A stretch of DNA of 64,000 nt, from contig NZ_JBFDTP010000002.1 of NCBI RefSeq assembly GCF_040719375.1, positions 1,922,001 to 1,986,000 on the forward strand. The letters are read 5' to 3'. The stretch's first letter is position 1, and every line of letters begins with the position of its first letter. Position numbers and translations under genes: made by a program. The DNA is from Clostridium sp. AN503. Lineage in GTDB: Bacteria > Bacillota > Clostridia > Lachnospirales > Lachnospiraceae. Of this stretch, positions 1 through 6,100 are shown in pieces. The notes beneath the pieces were generated by a model. It ran no database searches, had not been told where the DNA came from, and saw only the letters and a program-made list of their open reading frames with translations.

Positions 1-1666
1 AGAGAATGGGAAGCAGTGTAGCCGAAAAAAATACGCTTCCCCGCCCCTTTGCAAGACAGTCGGCAAGGCACTTGGACGGGTCTATGCAGAACAGGCGCAG
101 GCGGAAGGCCCCATCCTGTCCCAGTTCTGTGTAAATGCGGTAATGATCGTCCAGACCTTCATACATGTTCAGGAAATGCCGCACATCAAAATAAAAGTCC
201 AGAACAACATCCCGGTCCGTAAACTCCTTTTCTTCCTCCATAAAGCTCTCAAGCTCTGCAAACGCGGCCATAAGGTTTGCCGCAAGAAGATTCACATCCT
301 CAAGCACCTGGTATCCTTCACAGCTACGCTTCAGCTCCAGCAGGTTCTTGTTGCATTTATCCAGACTCCGCTCCACCTTGGAAGCATCGCCCCTGCGCCA
401 CCCTCCTGCGTGTCCTTTTAGAATGCGCCGGACGGTCAGCACATCCTCTTTTACCAGCACTGCGCTGAACATTTCCCTGGCGCGGTTCACAAGATTGTGG
501 GCCTCGTCGATCAGGAATAAGTAATCTCCCGTGACGCCTTCAGCGAAATAGCGCTTCAGCTTCGCGTTGGGATCAAAAACATAATTGTAATCGCAGACAA
601 TCCCATCCACCCAGTTGCTGATATCCAGGCAGAACTCAAACGGACACACGTCGAACTGCCGGGCGTACAAAAGAACTGTCTCCCTGGTGATCCCGGACTC
701 CTGATGGATGATCTCATACACGGCGTCATTTACCCGGTCATAATGTCCTTTTGCATAAGGACAGGCGTCCGGGTTGCACTCGGTCTTCTCCAGGGGGCAC
801 AGTTTTTCTTTGGCTGTGATGGTCACAGTGCTGAAATACAGACCATGCTCCCGCAGGAGGTCAAAGCACTCCTCTGCCACGCTGCGGGTGATCGTCTTGG
901 CTGTCAGATAAAAAAGCTTCTCCCCCAGTCCTTCTCCGATGGCTTTCAGCGCCGGAAAAACCGTGGAAAGGGTCTTGCCGATGCCGGTTGGCGCCTGGAT
1001 AAATAAGTTCCTGCCGCGGCTGATGGAGCGGTAGACCGATACCGCCAGCTCTTTCTGGCCCTCCCGGTACGCATAGGGAAACTCCAGATCATGCAGGGAC
1101 TCATCCCGTCTGAGCTGATGAAGGTACAGATATTCCGCCCACTTCACATACTCGTGGATGAGTCCCTCAAACCATTCGGTAAGTTCCTCAAATGTTTTCT
1201 CCTGTTTAAACCTGCGGATCTCCTCTGTCTCAATATTGCAGTATGTGATCTGGATCCCGATCCGCTCCGTGCCATGATCGTAACAGTAGATATAGCCATA
1301 ACACAGCGCCTGGGCCAGATGGACCCCCATAGGTTCTTCTAAAAGAGCCAGGTCCAGGTACATGCCCTTGATCTCATCGACCGTCACCTCCGTGGGCGTC
1401 TCTATGATCCCGTCGGCCCGACCTTCGATGACAATCTGGTACCGGTCCTCCTCCACAACATGCTTCATGGGCACCTCAGCGCGGTAATCCGCCCCCATCC
1501 TGCGCTGGATCTTCCGGTGGATCCTGCTTCCCGCCTGCATGGCGTCCTTCTCTGCACCGGAGGTGCGCCGGTTGTCAATATCCCCGCCGCGCATCACAAA
1601 CTCCACAAGGTTCCGCACAGATATCTTTATTTTCTTTTTGTCCTCTGATACTTCCGTCGTCTTCAT
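1..1666 (-). CDS. Nuclease-helicase fusion, XPD/DinG-type DNA helicase (3' end cut by window edge)
   Basis: The reading frame is open from the ATG at 1666 to the window edge (555 codons, no stop). The N-terminus carries a PD-(D/E)XK (Cas4-like) nuclease signature: Asp85, then Glu98-Ile-Lys100. A superfamily 2 helicase of the XPD/DinG group follows: Walker A with Lys231 (APTGIGKT), Cys290, Cys297, Cys302 and Cys341 as likely 4Fe-4S ligands, DEAH at 387-390, and a VFFSATLLP motif at the edge. Proteins of this build unwind DNA 5' to 3' and act in repair; the nuclease fusion is common in clostridia (family knowledge). The missing C-terminus should hold helicase motifs IV-VI. The exact substrate is unknown. 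No ribosome binding site better than the one near 1666 was seen. Confidence 0.85.
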   Translation of the reverse strand, partial: MKTTEVSEDKKKIKISVRNLVEFVMRGGDIDNRRTSGAEKDAMQAGSRIHRKIQRRMGADYRAEVPMKHVVEEDRYQIVIEGRADGIIETPTEVTVDEIKGMYLDLALLEEPMGVHLAQALCYGYIYCYDHGTERIGIQITYCNIETEEIRRFKQEKTFEELTEWFEGLIHEYVKWAEYLYLHQLRRDESLHDLEFPYAYREGQKELAVSVYRSISRGRNLFIQAPTGIGKTLSTVFPALKAIGEGLGEKLFYLTAKTITRSVAEECFDLLREHGLYFSTVTITAKEKLCPLEKTECNPDACPYAKGHYDRVNDAVYEIIHQESGITRETVLLYARQFDVCPFEFCLDISNWVDGIVCDYNYVFDPNAKLKRYFAEGVTGDYLFLIDEAHNLVNRAREMFSAVLVKEDVLTVRRILKGHAGGWRRGDASKVERSLDKCNKNLLELKRSCEGYQVLEDVNLLAANLMAAFAELESFMEEEKEFTDRDVVLDFYFDVRHFLNMYEGLDDHYRIYTELGQDGAFRLRLFCIDPSKCLADCLAKGRGSVFFSATLLPIL

Positions 1667-1688
1667 AATCTCTATTGTAATACAGCAG

Positions 1689-1730
1689 AAAACGGCGGGC
1701 AAGCACTTTTCTTGTGCCGCCCGCCGTTTC
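1689..1730 (-). terminator. Hairpin terminator after the HPr-like gene
   Basis: An 11-bp stem is formed by 1690-1700 (AAACGGCGGGC) and 1719-1729, with an extra short pairing inside the loop. On the minus strand it is followed by TTTTCTG, a weak U tract. It sits between the HPr-like gene and the helicase gene, both read leftwards, so it most likely ends the HPr-like transcript. Confidence 0.5.
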
Positions 1731-1797
1731 CTGCCGTTTGTAAAGTTATAATCCCTGGTTTTATGTCGATAGTCTCTGTCCTGTATTCTGTCTGATG

Positions 1798-2040
1798 TTA
1801 CGCGATCTTAGCCTCTGTCGGAGCTACTGTCTCCAAAAATTCTTCAAATACTTCGTTCTCACCGTACATCCTCACGGTCAGCACGCGGGTCAGGTCCAGG
1901 CTCAATACGCCCAGGATGGACTTTGCGTCGATGACAACACGGTTGTAATATACATCAACATCAAAATCACATCTCATTGCCGCTGTAACGAATTCTTTTG
2001 CTTCCTCAAGCGTCATCAGTTTGATTTTCTTTTCTTTCAT
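1798..2040 (-). CDS. HPr-like protein lacking the active-site histidine
   Basis: This 80-residue protein has the size and C-terminal pattern of HPr phosphocarriers: IDAKSILGVLSL around Ser41 matches the region of the regulatory Ser46 of HPr. The N-terminal loop, which in HPr reads GLHARPA with His15, is TLEEAKEFVTAA here and has no histidine anywhere near. It therefore cannot accept phosphate from Enzyme I in the usual way, but could still be a target of HPr kinase or act as a co-regulator, as Crh does in Bacillus (inference). AGGAG lies 9 bp before the ATG. The gene is monocistronic, with its own promoter and terminator, and no PTS genes are nearby. Confidence 0.7.
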   Translation of the reverse strand: MKEKKIKLMTLEEAKEFVTAAMRCDFDVDVYYNRVVIDAKSILGVLSLDLTRVLTVRMYGENEVFEEFLETVAPTEAKIA

Positions 2041-2088
2041 ACTAAAACAACTCCTTTAAAATAAAACGCCAACTACCGTGTTGACATA

Positions 2089-2117
2089 GATATATCATGT
2101 TTTAGGTATAAAGTCAA
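2089..2117 (-). promoter_or_regulatory. Sigma-A-type promoter of the HPr-like gene
   Basis: Minus strand: TTGACT (2112-2117), 17-bp spacer, TATATC (2089-2094), ending about 50 bp before the start codon. Confidence 0.6.
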
Positions 2118-2343
2118 ATTTTGTTTCATAACGAAACAGTGAATTTTTATGGTTGTTTTTCACGTATTTTCCATAGGCGTATTTCCAATTTTTGCATTAT
2201 TTTAACATACTGGTAGGATTTCCCTTTTTCGACATAAGGAAAATGCCGGGGTTTTTGATTTTACCAGGCTGAAAAACCACCAATTTAAAACAAATTTTAA
2301 ATGGATTCAGGGGGCTGGATACAAAAAACTGAATATCCTTCTG
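2118..2343. other. AT-rich non-coding stretch
   Basis: Between the HPr-like gene promoter and the tRNA terminator I see only AT-rich sequence with homopolymer runs. An open frame of 62 codons on the minus strand here has no ribosome binding site and an unlikely composition, so I see no gene. Confidence 0.5.
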
Positions 2344-2382
2344 AAAATTAAAAAAGTTCTTAAAACATAGTGTTTTAAGAAC
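2344..2382 (-). terminator. Intrinsic terminator of tRNA-Trp
   Basis: A perfect 12-bp inverted repeat, 2356-2367 (GTTCTTAAAACA) and 2371-2382, closes on a 3-base loop and is followed on the minus strand by TTTTTTAATTTT. It begins 17 bp after the 3' end of the tRNA. Confidence 0.85.
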
Positions 2383-2398
2383 CATGACTCAAATCAAG

Positions 2399-2469
2399 CA
2401 GGGGAAGAGGGGCTCGAACCCCCATCTACGGTTTTGGAGACCGCTGCTCTACCATTGAACTATTCCCCT
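2399..2469 (-). tRNA. tRNA-Trp (anticodon CCA)
   Basis: Read on the minus strand, a complete cloverleaf forms: acceptor AGGGGAA paired with TTCCCCT, D arm with GGTA in the loop, anticodon stem GCGGT/ACCGT, 7-base loop CTCCAAA with T33 followed by CCA, and T arm with TTCGAGC loop. The discriminator base is G, as expected for bacterial tRNA-Trp. CCA is not encoded. It stands alone rather than in a tRNA cluster, between the HPr-like gene and the sigma/anti-sigma pair. Confidence 0.95.
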
Positions 2470-2578
2470 TTACGTTAAGGCTTTTTCTCAACGCGCTTGA
2501 TTATAATATCATATCCTTGTACTTCTGTCAACAAATTTTTTAAATTTTCCGCACAACTGTTGCAATTTTTACTGTCTG

Positions 2579-3388
2579 CTAGTTCGCGCTGTCAATGATC
2601 TGCTTCGCCATGCTTTCCATCTCTTCCTGACCAGGCGCATTTTCATCATTGGATATCAAGAGATATCTGGTCCCATCATCATCCCACTGCATGAAGTGGA
2701 ACGTATCATACTCGATCTCGTCCGTTCCAAAGGAAAGATAAAGCTCTCCCGCCTCCACAGCCTTTTTTACATCCTCCGAAGGCTCATAGGAGGGCGGTGC
2801 GAACATATATTGATCTTCTTTATAGAGCAGCGTCCTTCCCTCATACTCCGTGCTTGTAACTTTCCCCTCAAATGGTTCGTCCGCCGCCCGCACCTTATGA
2901 GCCGTAATGGTCAGGTCATGACCGCCGTTTTCATAAAACAGCATAACTTCAGGAAAGGACTCCACCACATTGCCTGCGTCATCCCGCGCTTCTGTATCCG
3001 TTTTATATCCCACGCGGAACCGGTAACCATTGTCGAACTCTTCAACCACCTTCATGGCAAATCCGGTGTCTGCCTCTACGGCTGAAAGTTCGGCAAAGTT
3101 CTTATAACTGGGCTGATCCACTCTGGTGCCGGTATAGTATCCCGTTATCTTCCCAGCGGCCAATGCGGCTATTGTTCCAAATATACACATGGCTGCGGCC
3201 ACTAAAACCACCTTTTTCTTAAATCCAAGCCTCATAGCTGTCTCCTCCTTATATGCGTCTGACTGTTTCTCCGACTGCGCTTTTATGTTCTTAAGCATCT
3301 CCTGCTTACGGTTTTGCGGCATGGAAACCGGCATACTTTTTTCTTCCAGAGTTTCCTTCAGCAAAGCTTCAAATTTCCGTCTGTCCAT
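2579..3388 (-). CDS. Membrane protein, probable anti-sigma factor
   Basis: The chosen ATG (3388) gives 269 residues and overlaps the end of the sigma factor gene by 20 bp; an in-frame ATG 27 bp upstream is possible but lies deeper in the sigma gene. About 60 soluble, charged N-terminal residues are followed by one membrane span (VVLVAAAMCIFGTIAALAAG) and an extracytoplasmic domain of about 180 residues with many acidic and aromatic residues. This topology, and translational coupling to an ECF sigma factor, are typical of anti-sigma factors. I cannot assign the outer domain to a named family, and no zinc-binding anti-sigma motif (HxxxCxxC) is present. Function is inferred from context. Confidence 0.7.
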   Translation of the reverse strand: MDRRKFEALLKETLEEKSMPVSMPQNRKQEMLKNIKAQSEKQSDAYKEETAMRLGFKKKVVLVAAAMCIFGTIAALAAGKITGYYTGTRVDQPSYKNFAELSAVEADTGFAMKVVEEFDNGYRFRVGYKTDTEARDDAGNVVESFPEVMLFYENGGHDLTITAHKVRAADEPFEGKVTSTEYEGRTLLYKEDQYMFAPPSYEPSEDVKKAVEAGELYLSFGTDEIEYDTFHFMQWDDDGTRYLLISNDENAPGQEEMESMAKQIIDSAN

Positions 3389-3932
3389 ATTCCATCTGCT
3401 CCTCTCTGATCCCATTTCCCAGAATCTTCCGCGCTGTGTACAGTCTGGACTTTACGGTCCCTTCCATACATCCCAGCACACGGCTGATCTCCCTGGTAGA
3501 CATCTGATTAAAGTAATAAAGGATGATCACTGTCCTCTGCTTCTGGTTCAGCTTACGGATGCGGTCGTACAACTCTTCCTTCTGCTCATTTTCAAGCACT
3601 TTGTTAAGAGGAAGATCGTCTGTGGCCGGTTCCGCCCTGTCATAGATTTTTTCCACAGGCTCCCCCCGCCGCTTCCGCCTGCCATACCGCCATGCGGTCC
3701 TGGTCATGATCTGATAGATCCACGTGGTAAATCCGGCCGGGTCCCGCAGGCTTTTGCAGTTACAGTAACATTTTACAAAGGTCTCCTGGACTATGTCTTC
3801 GCTGTCTGCATGATTGCCGGTTATCAGATACGCTGTGCGCAGCAGCCTGCTCTGATACAGCTCGAAAATCCGGTCAAACGCCTCTGTATCGCCTTCCTGC
3901 ATAAGGCGGACCAGTTTTTCCTGCTCATCCAT
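3369..3932 (-). CDS. ECF-type RNA polymerase sigma factor
   Basis: At 187 residues this has the two-domain layout of extracytoplasmic-function sigma factors: region 2 (AFDRIFELYQSRLLRTAYLI, then DSEDIVQETFVKCY and the FTTWIYQI helix) and region 4 with a helix-turn-helix (MSTREISRVLGCMEGTVKSR). There is no region 1 or 3. It would direct RNA polymerase to a stress regulon when its anti-sigma partner, encoded immediately downstream with a 20-bp overlap, releases it. AAAGGAGG precedes the ATG by 8 bp. A candidate ECF-type promoter at 3975-4000 suggests autoregulation. Confidence 0.92.
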   Translation of the reverse strand: MDEQEKLVRLMQEGDTEAFDRIFELYQSRLLRTAYLITGNHADSEDIVQETFVKCYCNCKSLRDPAGFTTWIYQIMTRTAWRYGRRKRRGEPVEKIYDRAEPATDDLPLNKVLENEQKEELYDRIRKLNQKQRTVIILYYFNQMSTREISRVLGCMEGTVKSRLYTARKILGNGIREEQMEYGQTEI

Positions 3933-3974
3933 GTCAAAACCTCCTTTAGTCTTATTTGGTGCACCTGCTTATAA

Positions 3975-4000
3975 GAGCCATCTAACAGGAAAATGGTTCA
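3975..4000 (-). promoter_or_regulatory. Candidate autoregulated ECF promoter
   Basis: Minus strand: TGAACC (3995-4000), 16 bp, then GCTC (3975-3978), about 45 bp before the sigma gene. TGAAC-type -35 boxes are typical of Gram-positive ECF sigma factors; the -10 is a weak match to CGTC. Assignment is inference. Confidence 0.35.
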
Positions 4001-4041
4001 TTTTCCAGAAAAATATTGATCCACAAGATGTAATTTCCTAT

Positions 4042-4079
4042 GAATCAATAAAGCCGTCTTCCTATTATGGAAAACGGCT
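4042..4079 (-). terminator. Terminator of radA
   Basis: Stem of 11 bp with one G-U pair, arms 4052-4062 and 4069-4079 (AGCCGT and ACGGCT at the base). On the minus strand it is followed by TTATTGATT, a modest U tract. It lies 16 bp past the radA stop codon. Confidence 0.6.
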
Positions 4080-4094
4080 CTATGCCATCATGTT

Positions 4095-5459
4095 CTATAT
4101 CAGATTGATCGCTTCCCGGACATTGTTCACTCCGTAAAGCCGGATCTTGTCGGTATGTTTCATCTTCTCCAAGGAGACCTTCGGCAGGATACAGGCCTCA
4201 AAGCCAAGCTTAATGGCTTCATTGACCCGCTGCTCCGCCTGGGATACGGCGCGGACCTCTCCGGAAAGCCCCACCTCCCCGAAGATAATCGTCCTGGGAT
4301 TCACCGGCTTATCCTTCATGCTGGACACCAGCGCAAGGATGATCGCAAGATCCAGGGCTGGTTCATTCATCTTGACACCGCCTGCGATGTTCACATACGC
4401 GTCGTAACGGGACATCTCATAGTGGCAGCGCTTCTCCAGCACCGCCATCAGCAGATTCACCCGGTTGTAGTCGGTTCCCGCCGCAGTCCGCCGGGGCATT
4501 CCGAAATTGGTCTGGGTAACCAGGGCCTGCACCTCCAAAAGGATCGGGCGGGTGCCCTCAATGGAACATGCCACTACCGCTCCGGACGCCTCCTCCGGCC
4601 TGCCGCTGAGCAGATATTCGGACGGATTCTCAACCTCCACCAGTCCCTGTTCCTGCATCTCAAAAACGCCGATCTCATTGGTGGAACCAAAACGGTTCTT
4701 GACCCCGCGAAGGATCCGGTAAGACGCATTGCGCTCCCCTTCAAAATACAGGACCGTGTCAACCATATGCTCCAGCACGCGGGGACCTGCCACCACGCCT
4801 TCCTTCGTCACATGTCCAACAATGAATATGGCGATCCCCATGCCCTTTGCGATCTGCATCAGGATATTGGTGGATTCCCGCACCTGGCTGACGCTTCCCG
4901 GAGCTGACGACACATCCTCGCGGAACATGGTCTGGATGGAATCGATGATAACAATCTCCGGTTTTACGGAGCGGATGGATTCTTCAATATCATCTAAATT
5001 GGTCTCGCACAGGAATAAAAGCTCTCCTGTGATCTTCCCGATCCGGTTCGCCCGCAGCTTGATCTGTTTTAGAGATTCCTCACCGGATATATAGAGCACC
5101 TTCCGGCCGGATGCCGCCAGATTCCGGCAGACCTGCAAAAGCAGGGTAGACTTGCCGATGCCCGGATCGCCTCCAACCAAAACCAGGGAGCCGGCAACTA
5201 TGCCGCTCCCCAGTACCCGGTCCAGTTCCTGGTATCCGGTAGATACCCGGTCCTGTTCATCAATTGATACTTCCTCCAGCTTTACCGGCTTCGTCACCTG
5301 GCGGATCCCGCTGCCGGCACGGCCGGACGGTTCTCTCTTCGCCACAGGCTCCTCCACCATGGTGTTCCATTCCTTACATGCCGGACACTGTCCCACCCAT
5401 TTGCTGGATTCATAACCGCACTCCTTACAAAAGAAGGCGGTTGCTTTCGCTTTTGCCAT
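4095..5459 (-). CDS. radA: DNA repair protein RadA (Sms)
   Basis: 454 residues, normal for RadA. A four-cysteine zinc finger (Cys11, Cys14, Cys25, Cys28) is followed by a RecA-like ATPase with Walker A GGDPGIGKST at 96-105, the RadA-specific KNRFG motif at 254-258, and a C-terminal Lon-protease-like domain. RadA is a branch-migration ATPase that processes recombination intermediates with RecA. The gene lies downstream of clpC, as in Bacillus, but here a 137-codon gene and a strong terminator separate the two, so it is probably transcribed with the small gene rather than with clpC. All motifs appear intact. Confidence 0.97.
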   Translation of the reverse strand: MAKAKATAFFCKECGYESSKWVGQCPACKEWNTMVEEPVAKREPSGRAGSGIRQVTKPVKLEEVSIDEQDRVSTGYQELDRVLGSGIVAGSLVLVGGDPGIGKSTLLLQVCRNLAASGRKVLYISGEESLKQIKLRANRIGKITGELLFLCETNLDDIEESIRSVKPEIVIIDSIQTMFREDVSSAPGSVSQVRESTNILMQIAKGMGIAIFIVGHVTKEGVVAGPRVLEHMVDTVLYFEGERNASYRILRGVKNRFGSTNEIGVFEMQEQGLVEVENPSEYLLSGRPEEASGAVVACSIEGTRPILLEVQALVTQTNFGMPRRTAAGTDYNRVNLLMAVLEKRCHYEMSRYDAYVNIAGGVKMNEPALDLAIILALVSSMKDKPVNPRTIIFGEVGLSGEVRAVSQAEQRVNEAIKLGFEACILPKVSLEKMKHTDKIRLYGVNNVREAINLI

Positions 5460-5485
5460 ATGTTATGTATTCCTGTCTCTGTGTT

Positions 5486-5899
5486 CTATCTTCTTACTAC
5501 CTTCACGTGGCTGGCTACGCCTTCGTTCAGCTCGACACTTGCCACCAGCTTGCCGCTCATGTTCGTCTTCATACCGCCTACGGCTGCTCCGTCCACATAA
5601 ACCTCATATTCTGTGTCATCCTCCAACTGGATCGTGATCTGTGCATCCTTATCGCCTTCTACGGTGAATTCTACGCCGTCGTTATTCACGGAAAAGTGCT
5701 CCACGGAGGTACCCGGCACGGACTCGTATACGAAGGAGCCGTTGCGCTCCAGCTTGGTGATCTCATAAAATGTCTTGATCTTATATAAATCTCCTGCGTG
5801 CTCAAAATCCTGCAGTTTGGACTTGGTGTCTAACTTGTAATTCCCAAAGCTGATAGTTCCGTCTGCTTCAGAACGGATCAATGTCTCAATAACTGGCAT
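5486..5899 (-). CDS. Conserved protein of unknown function, beta-rich
   Basis: 137 residues, no signal peptide or membrane span, acidic, with alternating hydrophobic residues suggesting beta strands throughout. The start MPVIETLIRSEADGTISFG and the segment ITKLERNGSFVYESVPGT resemble a family I recall from many Lachnospiraceae genomes, sometimes labelled endosialidase chaperone-like without experimental support. AGGAGG is 8 bp before the ATG. It ends 26 bp before radA and is probably co-transcribed with it. I assign no function. Confidence 0.75.
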   Translation of the reverse strand: MPVIETLIRSEADGTISFGNYKLDTKSKLQDFEHAGDLYKIKTFYEITKLERNGSFVYESVPGTSVEHFSVNNDGVEFTVEGDKDAQITIQLEDDTEYEVYVDGAAVGGMKTNMSGKLVASVELNEGVASHVKVVRR

Positions 5900-5988
5900 T
5901 TGTTTGCCCTCCTGGTATTTTATGATTTGGGTTGTATCGCGGCTCCCTGCGGCCCGCAGTGCAGCTCCGTTCCGGGCTTCGCCCTATG

Positions 5989-6043
5989 AAAAATCCCGCG
6001 GACAGACTGGCTCTTGTGCAAACACAACGCCAATCTGTCCGCG
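5989..6043 (-). terminator. Strong terminator of the clpC operon
   Basis: A 14-bp stem (arms GCGGACAGAYTGGC, 5998-6011 and 6030-6043) encloses a second small hairpin (TTGTG/CACAA). On the minus strand it is followed by GGGATTTTT. It begins about 58 bp after the clpC stop codon. Confidence 0.8.
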
Positions 6044-6100
6044 CGCTTTTCCGCACTGCTTATGGCTTATAAATATTATACACCCCTCACCTGATTTTAG

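Noticed and set aside
2399..2469. tRNA-Gly reading of the anticodon loop (TCC)
   Set aside because: The 7-base loop with T33 in place gives CCA at 34-36, and the discriminator G also fits tRNA-Trp.
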